Positions 1-7,840 are shown, numbered from the stretch's first letter. The stretch: DNA of 35,472 bases from Verrucomicrobiia bacterium (GCA_030430455.1 JAUIJB010000041.1:1-35472), one strand, 5' to 3'. Program-made: numbers and translations. Notes: generated by a model from the sequence alone, not told the origin.

Positions 1-1
1 A

Positions 2-1060
2 TTCGCTGGCATGATGGACTCCCGGAGCAAGACGACATCCGGGTTGTTCTCGACGCTCAAGGACACGATCAACGATGTGTTCCTCACGCTCGGCCAGCCG
101 ATCAACGACGCGATCCGTCCACTGGTCTCGGAAGCCATCGGCCTCGTCCAGAAGCTCACTCCGTTGGCCACCGAGGCCGGGCGCCGTATCAAGGAGGCAA
201 TTCAGCTCGTGATCGCAGCGTTCCGGAGCGGGCAGGTGCTCGAGCTGGTGTCGTCGTCACTGAAGCTCGGCTTCGCGGTCGGGATCAATGCCCTGGTCAA
301 CGGCTTCCGGGTGGCGGTCGAGTTCTTCTGGAACCTGATCACCGACGGCACGATGTGGAAGGGCCTCGGAACCACGCTGCTCGGGGTGGCGGCAGGCTTC
401 GGTGCGGCCCTGCTCAACGCGTTTCAGACGCCGATCGTCTACCTGCAGTCGGGCATCGAATGGGTTATCGCCCACCTCCTCAAGGGTCTGCTCAAGATCC
501 CGGGCATGAGCGAGCTGCTCGGCTTCGACGCCGACAGCGTGATCACCGACTTCGACCGGATCCTCCAGGGGCGGAAGACGGACGGTGCGGAGCTGTTCGG
601 CCTCAACTTCAAGGACCTCGCCCGCGAGGCCGACGAGCTGATGTCGAGCGGCGCACCAGTGCTCGCCAACCGGGTGGCCGAGGCGGCGAAGAAGGCCGGT
701 GAGTCGACGGGCTCTGACTTCATCGACACCAAGGGATTGAAGGCAGGTTTCGACTCGGTGCTCCAGTCGATCCGCGACTCGATACCCAAGTCCGAGGAGG
801 CAAAGTCGGTGGCAGCGGCGGCCGGGAAGACGACCAGTGGAACCTCCGAGGCATCCATCGCCACGGCGGCCGGTCCGCGCCTCGCCCCGATCGTCACCTC
901 CCTCGGCAAGGTCGGTGGCGGCGGCTATTCGACCGGTGCCCTCGACGCCCAGCGGGAGAACAACCGTCTCACCACTGAGACAAACCGCCTCCTCCAGCAG
1001 GCCAACAAGCAGCTCTCGCGCTTGGGGGGAGGCACGACTCCGGCCGCAGCCTTCGGTTGA
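2..1060 (+). CDS. Phage tail tape-measure protein, C-terminal part (cut by window edge)
   Basis: The reading frame is open to the left edge, with residues F-A-G before the first methionine at 11, so this is the C-terminal part (about 350 residues) of a longer gene. The FSTLKDTINDVFLTLGQPI stretch resembles the segment common in tape-measure proteins, and it is followed by long amphipathic and hydrophobic helices (AVGINALVNGF, GTTLLGVAAGFGAALLNAF) and an Ala/Gly-rich, then Gln/Asn-rich end. Tape-measure proteins fill the tail tube and set its length, and their hydrophobic segments help DNA pass the host envelope. It lies just before other tail genes, as expected. The stop codon TGA forms part of a repeated junction motif. 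The family call rests on composition, helix pattern and position, not on a search. Confidence 0.72.
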   Translation, partial: FAGMMDSRSKTTSGLFSTLKDTINDVFLTLGQPINDAIRPLVSEAIGLVQKLTPLATEAGRRIKEAIQLVIAAFRSGQVLELVSSSLKLGFAVGINALVNGFRVAVEFFWNLITDGTMWKGLGTTLLGVAAGFGAALLNAFQTPIVYLQSGIEWVIAHLLKGLLKIPGMSELLGFDADSVITDFDRILQGRKTDGAELFGLNFKDLAREADELMSSGAPVLANRVAEAAKKAGESTGSDFIDTKGLKAGFDSVLQSIRDSIPKSEEAKSVAAAAGKTTSGTSEASIATAAGPRLAPIVTSLGKVGGGGYSTGALDAQRENNRLTTETNRLLQQANKQLSRLGGGTTPAAAFG

Positions 1061-1081
1061 CGCGCCGTCCCGGCCAAGATG
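1056..1081 (+). promoter_or_regulatory. Phage gene-junction motif, copy 1 (GTTGAC...TCC...ATG)
   Basis: GTTGACG starts at 1056 and contains the stop codon TGA of the tape-measure gene. GTCCCGG follows, and the next start codon, ATG 1079, lies 22 nt after the first T of TTGAC. This copy has TTGACG; the other four have TTGACA. No AGGAGG-like sequence precedes the ATG. Confidence 0.5.
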
Positions 1082-1807
1082 CCGAGACACGTTTCGATCC
1101 AGCCGGGGCGGCTCTACCCGCAGCCCGACTACACGATCCAGGTCGACCAGGAGGGCAAGTGGACGGTCACCCAGGTGTTCCTCTGCCACCGGAACTCGGC
1201 GGTGTCCCTGATGCCACGGCCGGGTTCGGTCCATCCCGAGGTTCCGTTCGTCGCCGCCAGCCAGGTAACCGCCAAGGTGACGGAGGGCGACCTCGCCGAA
1301 ATCACCGCCGTCTACACCGGGGCCGAGAACTCCGACGAGGGAGACAGCGCGGCACCGCCGGTCTACACGATGGGCCTCTCCCTCAGCGAGGAGCCCCTGC
1401 TCTCCCACATCCGCTACGAGGACCTCGAGGACGAGGAGGTCGAGGCGCTCCAGGCCATCTCCAGCGGGCGGGACACCGACGACACGGGAGCGGCCAACAA
1501 GGACAAGGTCACCAGCGAGCTGGGGCTGGAGGCGCTCGCGAAGATCCGGCGGGGGCAGGTCTCCTACTACTCGCCGAAGATCACCTGGCGGGAGTCGTTC
1601 GTCCGCGACTCTGGGGTGAAGCCTTCCGACCTCAACAAGATCGGTGAGATCGACAATCCGTCCGGGGATCCGCCGGCACTCGCCCAGGATCGGGACTGGC
1701 TGCTTAACGGCGTGACCCAGACGCAGGAGGGGCGCTCGTTCCGCATCGAGAGGGAGTGGCTTGCCAGCGACCGCGGGGGCTGGGATCCCGACATCTACGA
1801 GGACTGA
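1079..1807 (+). CDS. Phage structural protein of unknown function (242 aa)
   Basis: I do not recognise this family. The protein is acidic and soluble-looking, with no signal peptide or membrane segment. Residues around 20-75 look beta-rich (TIQVDQEGKWTVTQVFLC); a very acidic stretch lies near 115-125 (YEDLEDEEVEAL); the last third is rich in charged residues and tryptophan. It sits between the tape-measure gene and other tail-region genes, so a tail-tip or baseplate-associated role is a reasonable guess from position alone. ATG 1079 is placed by the junction motif 22 nt upstream. The stop shares one base with the next start (TGATG at 1805-1809), which suggests translational coupling. Confidence 0.6.
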   Translation: MPRHVSIQPGRLYPQPDYTIQVDQEGKWTVTQVFLCHRNSAVSLMPRPGSVHPEVPFVAASQVTAKVTEGDLAEITAVYTGAENSDEGDSAAPPVYTMGLSLSEEPLLSHIRYEDLEDEEVEALQAISSGRDTDDTGAANKDKVTSELGLEALAKIRRGQVSYYSPKITWRESFVRDSGVKPSDLNKIGEIDNPSGDPPALAQDRDWLLNGVTQTQEGRSFRIEREWLASDRGGWDPDIYED

Positions 1808-2451
1808 TGCGACTTCCCAACCACAAGCGCCCCGGCGACCCGGTGTTGGCCCGCGACTGGAACCTCCTCCTAGACGCCATTGCGGCGAGGACTCCACGCC
1901 CCGGGCCCGGCATGGAACTCGTCTTCGGCTCAGGCGGCTTCGTCTACCGGGTCCGACCACGGGCAGGAGGATCGGCGGTCGCTGAATGCGTCCCATTGGC
2001 GATCCTGTCGGGGCGGCCACCATACATCCCCGCACCGGCCGGCGCTCCCGCGGAGGGCAGCAAGCGCTACTTCATCGAGTGGGGAACGGTGAACGACGTG
2101 GTGGCGACCAACTGGGACGCCCACTTCGACCTGTCCACGACCACCTACTTCTTTGCCAAGATCACGCTGACCACTGGCGACGTGCTGAAGGTGTCGTCGT
2201 GGGAGATCGAGACCGGGCCGAACTACGACTCGCACACCACCCCGGATTGGGCGATCGGCGATCCGCGCCCGAACTCGATGGTCGTGCTCCTCGGATCGGT
2301 CTTCGTCGATGGCGACGGCCGGCATGCGGTCTCCCAGAACGGCGGCGGCTCGATCCGGGTCAGCGAGCACGTCACTTCCATCCAGTCGGGCAGTACGGCC
2401 GGAGAGGTGCGCATCGGCAAGGAACTCAGCTACCACCGCCTCACCTACTGA
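1807..2451 (+). CDS. Phage protein of unknown function (214 aa)
   Basis: The start ATG 1807 shares its A with the preceding stop, and GAGGA at 1798-1802 is a plausible ribosome-binding site; the open frame upstream of 1807 overlaps the previous gene and is unlikely to be used. The N-terminus (MRLPNHKRPGDPVLARDWN, then LLLDAI) has the look of small tail-region proteins next to fibre genes, where an RPGDP/N-type opening is followed by a beta-rich body, but I cannot name a family. The body is rich in Thr, Ser, Trp and Tyr. There is no signal peptide. The end overlaps the next start by one base (TGATG at 2449-2453), so three genes run as a coupled set. Confidence 0.58.
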   Translation: MRLPNHKRPGDPVLARDWNLLLDAIAARTPRPGPGMELVFGSGGFVYRVRPRAGGSAVAECVPLAILSGRPPYIPAPAGAPAEGSKRYFIEWGTVNDVVATNWDAHFDLSTTTYFFAKITLTTGDVLKVSSWEIETGPNYDSHTTPDWAIGDPRPNSMVVLLGSVFVDGDGRHAVSQNGGGSIRVSEHVTSIQSGSTAGEVRIGKELSYHRLTY

Positions 2452-4235
2452 TGAACTTCTCGTCCACCGACCTACTGCCGGAGCTTCCCCGCTCGACGGA
2501 AAAGTCGGCGGTTTTCCGGCTGCCGCTGACGCCCTTCTTCATCGATGCGGCCACGCGGGCCAACCAGCGGACCCGCGGGTTCCACGGCGACGATTTCTTC
2601 CTCCAGAACAAGCGGACGCGGCATTTCGACGACGAAGGCGAGCTGACTGACGAGCCGATCTGCGGGTTCGCGGCGTACCGGCAGTCGGATTCGGAGGACC
2701 GCGACGACGGCACCTGGACCGGCAGCCTGGTCCGTTCCTACGTCTTCGACACCGAGGAGAACGAGGTCCGGGTCGAGACCGAGGAGACCGGCACCCACGC
2801 GATCGGCACGACCCACAGCCGGACGGCGACGGTTTCCCAGCAGGGCTTCGCATTCAATGACCCGCCGGACCACACGACGATCACGCTCTCTGCGGAGGTC
2901 GAGAAGGGCTGGCTGGCCGGTCAGCTCGATGCCTGGCGCTCGGAGGACGAGGAGTTTCGCGATGCCACCGGCAACGGGCTCGGGATGTACTCCTTTATCG
3001 GGCAGGGCGCCACGAGGACCGAGAGCGACGGCTACCTGGCCTCGGTCGGCGGTGGCGATGCGGTCGCGCTGCCGCATGTCTTCGCCGGCACGCCGATCGG
3101 AATGACCGGGGACGAAGGGGAGCTGTGGAACGGCAACTTCCACGCCTGGGTCCGGAAGGTGACGCGCATGAACGAGCCGGTCGTCCACCGGGAGGAGTCC
3201 GACAACCGGTCGCGCAGCATCAACATGCGGGTCGGCTACGACATCTACCGGGACGGCTACGCCGAGGTGGAGCTTTCCGAACCGGTCTCCGGCTGGTGCG
3301 ACGACTACGGCACCTTCGACACCGGCGAGGAGCTGGACGACGCACCCCGGATCGCGGCGTTGTCGTGGGACCTCGAGAACCTTCTGAACTATCTCGGGGA
3401 CGGGAAGGGCCACGAGCTGACCCTTGTCAGCCGGACCGGCCACCGCTACCGGGTGACCATTGAGGCCGGCGAGTCGGACGGGCAGGAGTGGACGACCCAT
3501 GCGACCCACACCCTGGTCACCGATGCCCAGACGCTGCGGGTGGACTTCGAGTTTCCGGATCCCGGGGAGGCTGACCGACTGCGGGTGGCGAAGATCGAGA
3601 AGCTCGTCGACGACGAGTGGGAGGTCGTGTCCGACATCGCGAATGGCGACTGGCCCGGCGAGAAGATTGGTCCCGACCCCTGCGGCGACTTCCTTCTTCT
3701 CGCGGTGGTTCGTCGGCGCAGCGGACAGCCTTGGGGCTTCACCGAGTTCAAGTCGCCGTGGACCGCCCGCTACCGGAAGAAGACGTTTCGGATGCACCGC
3801 AACCCGGGGACGGTAAACCTCGATACCGGGTCGTGCGGCGGCGGCCTGAGCGGCAGCCTCGACTGCGAGTGGACCGAGGAATATGACGCGGACACCGGCT
3901 TGCCGAAGCCCCGCAACGTCACCCAGTGGACCGCCACCGCGAACGGCACCGACTGGACGCCCGAGGAGGTGCCCGACTCGATCTTCTTCGGGGGAAGCTC
4001 CGTCGAAGTAGACACGGCGACGAAGACCCGGCGCGAGGGCGAGCACACCTGGGACGGTCGCTTCCTCGTCGCCTTCGATGCACCGGACCCGGGAGGAAAG
4101 GTCATCTCCGAGTCATGGGAGAACCTTCCGGTGAGCTTTGCCGATGGCGAGAACCTCGCTGCGCCGGCCGACCTCGATCCCCCCGCATCAGGACACTCCG
4201 TCTTCTTCGGTGGCTACCGTCTCGGCTACCCCTGA
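2451..4235 (+). CDS. Large phage tail-region protein of unknown function (594 aa)
   Basis: ATG 2451 is chosen because its A is the last base of the preceding TGA stop. A frame open back to 1986 exists, but it runs over the previous gene and its composition there is not protein-like. The 594-residue product is acidic and rich in Trp, Tyr, Thr and Asp, with repeated beta-strand-like segments, as in tail, baseplate or fibre proteins. A cluster GSCGGGLSGSLDC lies near residue 465. There is no signal peptide or transmembrane helix. I recognise no named domain. Its size and place before two fibre-like genes suggest a virion surface component, which is inference. Confidence 0.58.
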   Translation: MNFSSTDLLPELPRSTEKSAVFRLPLTPFFIDAATRANQRTRGFHGDDFFLQNKRTRHFDDEGELTDEPICGFAAYRQSDSEDRDDGTWTGSLVRSYVFDTEENEVRVETEETGTHAIGTTHSRTATVSQQGFAFNDPPDHTTITLSAEVEKGWLAGQLDAWRSEDEEFRDATGNGLGMYSFIGQGATRTESDGYLASVGGGDAVALPHVFAGTPIGMTGDEGELWNGNFHAWVRKVTRMNEPVVHREESDNRSRSINMRVGYDIYRDGYAEVELSEPVSGWCDDYGTFDTGEELDDAPRIAALSWDLENLLNYLGDGKGHELTLVSRTGHRYRVTIEAGESDGQEWTTHATHTLVTDAQTLRVDFEFPDPGEADRLRVAKIEKLVDDEWEVVSDIANGDWPGEKIGPDPCGDFLLLAVVRRRSGQPWGFTEFKSPWTARYRKKTFRMHRNPGTVNLDTGSCGGGLSGSLDCEWTEEYDADTGLPKPRNVTQWTATANGTDWTPEEVPDSIFFGGSSVEVDTATKTRREGEHTWDGRFLVAFDAPDPGGKVISESWENLPVSFADGENLAAPADLDPPASGHSVFFGGYRLGYP

Positions 4236-4239
4236 TCCG

Positions 4240-4262
4240 GTTGACAGCCCTCCGGAGGCGTG
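4240..4262 (+). promoter_or_regulatory. Phage gene-junction motif, copy 2 (GTTGACA...TCCGG...GTG)
   Basis: This copy lies after, not across, the upstream stop (TGA 4233-4235), so its GTTGACA is not there merely to supply a stop codon. TTGACA at 4241-4246 is 19 nt before GTG 4260. The CTCCGGAG core at 4250-4257 is a perfect 8-bp palindrome. GGAGG is present at 4254-4258, but only one base from the start codon, too close for a normal Shine-Dalgarno site. Confidence 0.55.
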
Positions 4263-5078
4263 AAGCTCTACGTCGACCTCGAGACCTTGCAGCTCATCGA
4301 AGGTCCGGGGTTCCGCAACCCGGTCAGTTCGCTGCGCTTCAAGCGAGGAGACGCCGCACGGCTGGAGGTCGTCTTCCTCCAGGACGCGACCACGCCGACG
4401 AGCATCGGCGACCCGGCCTCGCTCGAACTCCAGTTCGGGATCAAGCCGCGCGGGCGCTACGACGTCGACTACCTGGTGCACGAGTCGGTGTGGACGCTGC
4501 CGGCGCCCGGTGCACAGAACCCGAGCTACATCTGCTCGCCGAGCTTCAACACGGTCCAGCTCGACTCCGCGATGCAGGTCGGGTCGGCCACCGGCACCGA
4601 GCTGGCCGAGATCCAGCTCATGGGCGAGATCACCTGGCGCGAGGGGGCCGGCGATCCGACCTCCACCCGCACCTTCCTGATCACCGTCGAGAACGACGTG
4701 AACCGCGGCACGGAAGGCGTGCCGGATGATGCGGTCCCGGCCTATCCGGCACCCGGCAGCATCGAGCTGGTCGCCAACAAGGGGACAGCGAACGGCTACG
4801 CGCCTCTCGATCCCGGTGGGCTGGTTCCGATCCAGCACCTTCCGAGCGGTCCCGTGATTGATGCTTCCATCACCGCACTGACCGGCGGGCTGAACAGTTT
4901 GGAAGCGGTGCCCACCGTCGACCTGCCACCCTATCGGGTCCTCGGCATGGTGATCGGCGGTGTCCTGTCCTTTTACCAACTCCTCGAGGGCGAGGAGGAA
5001 ACCGACCTCCCGGGCACCATCCAGCCCGCCGACTTCGATCAGTCCGTTCCACCCCGCTACTGGCTCCAAGTCCTCTGA
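4260..5078 (+). CDS. Tail-fibre or collar-like phage protein with GYAPLD motif (272 aa)
   Basis: The start is GTG 4260, 19 nt after the junction motif. The N-terminal two thirds (residues 1-165) look like a beta-sandwich with FKRGDAARLEVVFLQ and an acidic TFLITVENDV strand, similar in character to N-terminal domains of baseplate or fibre proteins. Near residues 172-195 comes NKGTANGYAPLDPGG followed by VPIQHLP. This NKG-ANGYAPLD-LP pattern is a familiar segment of phage tail fibres, usually just before the trimer shaft. The rest is short and ends in YWLQVL. Only three bases separate it from the next gene, the second fibre candidate. I infer that the two act together at the tail tip. Confidence 0.65.
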   Translation: MKLYVDLETLQLIEGPGFRNPVSSLRFKRGDAARLEVVFLQDATTPTSIGDPASLELQFGIKPRGRYDVDYLVHESVWTLPAPGAQNPSYICSPSFNTVQLDSAMQVGSATGTELAEIQLMGEITWREGAGDPTSTRTFLITVENDVNRGTEGVPDDAVPAYPAPGSIELVANKGTANGYAPLDPGGLVPIQHLPSGPVIDASITALTGGLNSLEAVPTVDLPPYRVLGMVIGGVLSFYQLLEGEEETDLPGTIQPADFDQSVPPRYWLQVL

Positions 5079-5081
5079 TCC

Positions 5082-6089
5082 ATGAAGACCATCTCCATTC
5101 TCCTGCTCGGGCTGAGCGTCGTCGCCTCCGCGCAGAACGCCGCCGTCACCAAGAACACCCAGACCGACGAGATCAACGGCAGCCTGGTCGTGCCGATCGG
5201 TGAGCTGTTCCGGGTCGAAGGCTCCTTCCGGATGCCCCAGACCAGCGTTTACCTCGGTCGGGACACGGCGGACACGATGTCCGGGATCCAGGCATTCACC
5301 TCGATCCTGTCCTCGGAGACCAACCGTCACGCGCTCTTCGCCCGGACCAGCGGCACCGGTGGCGTGGCCGTGATCGGCATGTCGGGAACGGGTGCCTCGG
5401 CCGGGAAGTTCTTCCAGCTCACCGATTTCGATTCGCCGGCGGTGTGGATCGGGCGCGACCCCGACACCTGGACCGTCGGCGCCGAAGCCAACACGCCCAG
5501 CCTCAAGGTCAGCACGCCCGGGAACTTCGAGGGGAGCGCGGTCGCCGAGTTCTTCAAGAACCACGACCAGCTCGTGCTCCGCATCGCGGACGACGGCAGC
5601 GTGCGGGCTCCGCTCCAGACCTACACCGCCACGGATGCCCTGGTAACCCGCGGCTACGCGGAGGGCAACTTCCACGCCCTCGATGGTGTGACCAACGGGT
5701 CGAACGCGGCGGTCGGCGAGGTGGGCGAGGTGCGGTCGGGAACCGGCTCCAGCCAGTCGATGAGCAACGGCTCGACCCAGTCGGTCTACTCGCTGTCGCT
5801 GCCGGCGGGCGACTGGGACATCCAGGGAACCGTCCGCTACCTGCCGGGGGCCGAGGTCGAAGGCTACGCCCAGCAGGGGATCAGCACCAACAGCGGAAGC
5901 GTCGGGGCGTTGGGGACCTACACCACGATCAACACCCTGTTCTCGGACGCGATCCCGCCGGCCCTCGCCACGCCGGTCGTGCGCATGAACCTGTCCAGCA
6001 CGACGACCGTTCACCTGGTTTCGCGGACGGGCTTCTCGGGGACCACGCTGAGCGCGACCGGGTTCCTCTACTGCCGGCGCGTCCGTTGA
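5082..6089 (+). CDS. Tail-fibre-type protein with N-terminal signal peptide (335 aa)
   Basis: The C-terminal ~100 residues have the layout of a phage fibre tip domain: LSLPAGDWDIQGTVRYL, then a Gly/Ser/Thr-rich beta region, a STTTVHLVSRTGFSGTTL strand and a terminal RRVR. Many fibre genes end in the same AGDWD...TTTVYLV...RRVR pattern. The N-terminus is unexpected: MKTISILLLGLSVVASAQ reads as a clean Sec signal peptide with an A-S-A cleavage box, whereas virion proteins normally assemble in the cytoplasm. The middle (residues 45-190) has short beta repeats such as VYLGRDTADTMSG and VWIGRDPDTWTVG. ATG 5082 follows the previous stop by three bases with no Shine-Dalgarno site. It may be a fibre with unusual export or a secreted surface protein built from a fibre domain. 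Confidence 0.68.
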   Translation: MKTISILLLGLSVVASAQNAAVTKNTQTDEINGSLVVPIGELFRVEGSFRMPQTSVYLGRDTADTMSGIQAFTSILSSETNRHALFARTSGTGGVAVIGMSGTGASAGKFFQLTDFDSPAVWIGRDPDTWTVGAEANTPSLKVSTPGNFEGSAVAEFFKNHDQLVLRIADDGSVRAPLQTYTATDALVTRGYAEGNFHALDGVTNGSNAAVGEVGEVRSGTGSSQSMSNGSTQSVYSLSLPAGDWDIQGTVRYLPGAEVEGYAQQGISTNSGSVGALGTYTTINTLFSDAIPPALATPVVRMNLSSTTTVHLVSRTGFSGTTLSATGFLYCRRVR

Positions 6090-6107
6090 CACGCCTCCGA
6101 GATCGTG
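6085..6107 (+). promoter_or_regulatory. Phage gene-junction motif, copy 3 (GTTGACA...CTCCG...GTG)
   Basis: TTGACA at 6086-6091 includes the upstream stop TGA (6087-6089). CTCCG follows at 6095-6099, and GTG 6105 begins 19 nt after the first T. Spacing and core match copy 2, and both copies with 19-nt spacing use GTG rather than ATG. Confidence 0.55.
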
Positions 6108-6995
6108 AAGCACCTGCTCCATTCCATGCTGGCCGCGATCGTGTTCGCGGGAAACCTCACGGCCCAAACCGTCGACAAGGCCGACCTTCTGGCCGCCACC
6201 GAGGCGCTCGTCCGCGAGGAGCGGCCGTCCCTCCATGAGATCGCCGCCGTGGTCGAGGCCACCGAAGCGCAGGCCGGAACCTGGACCGACGCGCCGGTCC
6301 GCACCTACGAGCAGCAGCTCGACAACGACCTGATCGCCGCGGCCTGCCGCCTACGGGCCGACCGGGTCTCAATCCCGACCGCGCTCGACTTCGCCAAGGA
6401 TCACGAGGCGTGGGGACTGGCGGTCGATTTCGCGATCCGCGGCAAGCGTCCATGGCCGGAGGTCCTCGGCTACGTCGACAGCTGGATCGCCTCGGACCCG
6501 AGCGCCACCGATCGCCCGGCCCGCAAGCTCCTGATTCGGTCGTGGGCCGACGAGGATGTGCGGGCGGATGTCGAGACGATGGTCGCCGGGACCAACGCCC
6601 TGGCTGCCCGTGCCGGTGAATACCTGATCGGCGCCTGGGTCGAGTCGGCCGAGGATGCGGGCGTCACCGATGTCGCGGCCTACGAGACCTTCTTCGACTC
6701 GCTGATCAACTCGTCCACCGGCCGCGACCAACTCGCCATCCGGATCCACACGCTCCTGCGGCGATCCCAGCTCGGGCGGAACGTGAACGCCGAACTGCTG
6801 ACGCTCGTCGAGGGCCTCCAGGAGAACGTCCCGTCCCGCGCCGTCCAGCCGCTCTACTATGCTTTCCAGCCGGGCCTCGCGACCAACGAGGAGCAGCTCG
6901 CGTTCTACGACGGCCTGCTCCGGACCATCGAGCTGACCGAAGCCTCCGCCAAGACCATCCGCAAGATCCAGGACCAGAAGCTGAAGTTCGAATGA
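6105..6995 (+). CDS. Secreted phage-region protein of unknown function (296 aa)
   Basis: GTG 6105 starts a protein with a signal peptide (MKHLLHSMLAAIVFAGNLTAQ, cleavage probably after T-A-Q). The mature part is almost entirely alpha-helical: charged and Ala/Leu-rich helices throughout, several tryptophans around residues 95-135, and few glycines after the signal. Cysteine is nearly absent. I recognise no domain; the helical hairpin rhythm is reminiscent of repeat solenoids, but no clear repeat unit could be aligned by eye. It overlaps the next gene by four bases (ATGA at 6992-6995), so the two are co-translated. Position in the tail-to-lysis interval suggests a late role or an envelope-modifying role. 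Confidence 0.58.
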   Translation: MKHLLHSMLAAIVFAGNLTAQTVDKADLLAATEALVREERPSLHEIAAVVEATEAQAGTWTDAPVRTYEQQLDNDLIAAACRLRADRVSIPTALDFAKDHEAWGLAVDFAIRGKRPWPEVLGYVDSWIASDPSATDRPARKLLIRSWADEDVRADVETMVAGTNALAARAGEYLIGAWVESAEDAGVTDVAAYETFFDSLINSSTGRDQLAIRIHTLLRRSQLGRNVNAELLTLVEGLQENVPSRAVQPLYYAFQPGLATNEEQLAFYDGLLRTIELTEASAKTIRKIQDQKLKFE

Positions 6996-7612
6996 AGACG
7001 CTCCATCTCATCCTCCTCATGACCGCTCCGCTCGTGGCCCGCACCGTCACCGTCGATGGCGTGGACATCGAGGTGCCCGACAGTTTCGAGGTCACCGTGC
7101 CGCCGAGCAAGGTCGCACCGCTGATCCGCAACCCGGACGTCACCGCCCGACTCGAGCGGGTCATCGAGGGACGCTACAACGGGACCGCGGTATCGAAGCG
7201 TGCCCGCCGGCTCCTCCAGCGCATCAGCCGCGAGGGCCTCACCGACCGAAATGTCGCCGCGGCCGTCCAGCTCGAGGAGGCGGCCGACAACCCGGAGGCT
7301 CCAGCACCGGACCCGCCGGCCGAGCCCGACCCCGCCGCGGTGGCCCTGGCCCTGGAGATCGCCAAGGGATTCGATACCGGCATGGGGTTCCGGCTCGGCC
7401 TGACTTCCCGCGACCGCGAGGCCTTCTCCCAGATGCTCCTGCTGGTGAACACCGCCCGGGACAACGACCTGATCGACAACGACACCCCGCAGACCATCGC
7501 CGACATCGACGGCAACACCCACACGATCAGCACCAAGGACTTCGTGCGGCTGATGATCGCCTACGGCAACCACTACAAGCGGCTTTGGGAGCAGTCGAAG
7601 GGCCCCCGTTGA
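6992..7612 (+). CDS. Secreted phage-region protein with DUF4376-like C-terminus (206 aa)
   Basis: Residues 1-17 (MKTLHLILLMTAPLVAR) form a short signal peptide or membrane anchor. Residues ~18-95 include VDGVDIEVPDSFEVTVP and a basic helical stretch (SKRARRLLQRISREGL). A proline/alanine-rich linker at ~98-117 leads to a C-terminal domain with RDREAFSQMLLLVNTA, an Ile/Asp/Gly strand (IADIDGNTHTIST), and a final helix KDFVRLMIAYGNHYKRLWEQ. That end resembles DUF4376-type domains found next to tail fibres in many prophages, although those usually lack signal peptides. The start overlaps the preceding stop by four bases. The DUF call is by eye and moderate. Confidence 0.58.
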   Translation: MKTLHLILLMTAPLVARTVTVDGVDIEVPDSFEVTVPPSKVAPLIRNPDVTARLERVIEGRYNGTAVSKRARRLLQRISREGLTDRNVAAAVQLEEAADNPEAPAPDPPAEPDPAAVALALEIAKGFDTGMGFRLGLTSRDREAFSQMLLLVNTARDNDLIDNDTPQTIADIDGNTHTISTKDFVRLMIAYGNHYKRLWEQSKGPR

Positions 7613-7633
7613 CAGCCGCTCCCGGACACCATG
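7608..7633 (+). promoter_or_regulatory. Phage gene-junction motif, copy 4 (GTTGACA...CTCCCGG...ATG)
   Basis: TTGACA at 7609-7614 contains the upstream stop TGA (7610-7612). CTCCCGG follows at 7619-7625, and ATG 7631 starts 22 nt after the first T. A sigma-70 minus-10 at the usual 17-bp spacing would fall at about 7632-7637 (TGCGCG), inside the gene, so TTGACA is unlikely to be a promoter here. Confidence 0.55.
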
Positions 7634-7819
7634 CGCGCCCCTATCGACCTTGAGTTCGCCCTCCGCGGCATCGTCGGCACCGCCTCGCCCCTGCTGGGGG
7701 TCGTCACCTCCATGCAGGAGCAGATCGAGTGGCACCTGCGGGTGGCATCCCTGGTGGTCGGTCTCCTCGTCGGCCTGCTTTCGATGGTGACGATGATCCG
7801 GAAGCTGCGGCGCCGTTGA
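7631..7819 (+). CDS. Small single-span membrane protein, holin-like (62 aa)
   Basis: This 62-residue protein has a moderately hydrophobic N-terminal half (residues 8-28), then QEQIEWHLR, one strong transmembrane segment at about 38-55 (VASLVVGLLVGLLSMVTM) and a basic tail IRKLRRR. Size, topology and place at the end of the tail module, just before the terminator, fit a holin or other lysis accessory protein. No endolysin gene is visible in the window, so the lysis role is inference. ATG 7631 is supported by the junction motif at the standard 22-nt spacing. Confidence 0.58.
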   Translation: MRAPIDLEFALRGIVGTASPLLGVVTSMQEQIEWHLRVASLVVGLLVGLLSMVTMIRKLRRR

Positions 7820-7840
7820 CACGGACGTCCGGGTGCCATG
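7815..7840 (+). promoter_or_regulatory. Phage gene-junction motif, copy 5 (GTTGACA...GTCCGGG...ATG)
   Basis: TTGACA at 7816-7821 contains the upstream stop (TGA 7817-7819), and ATG 7838 starts 22 nt after the first T. The sequence between them includes GGACGTCC at 7823-7830, a perfect 8-bp palindrome, comparable to the CTCCGGAG palindrome of copy 2. Confidence 0.55.

Noticed and set aside
1807..1809. Start of the third phage gene at 1756
   Set aside because: It would overlap the preceding gene by 52 bases; ATG 1807 has GAGGA at good spacing and the coupled TGATG.
257..2035. Long minus-strand frame of about 590 codons opposite the phage genes
   Set aside because: It is a shadow frame from GC-rich codon bias: Arg/Gly/Pro/Val-rich, no motifs, and it crosses three plus-strand genes that have coupled starts and stops.
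1057..7821. TTGACA words as sigma-70 minus-35 boxes for internal phage promoters
   Set aside because: A minus-10 at 16-18 bp would overlap or follow the next start codon, and no TATAAT-like sequence is there.
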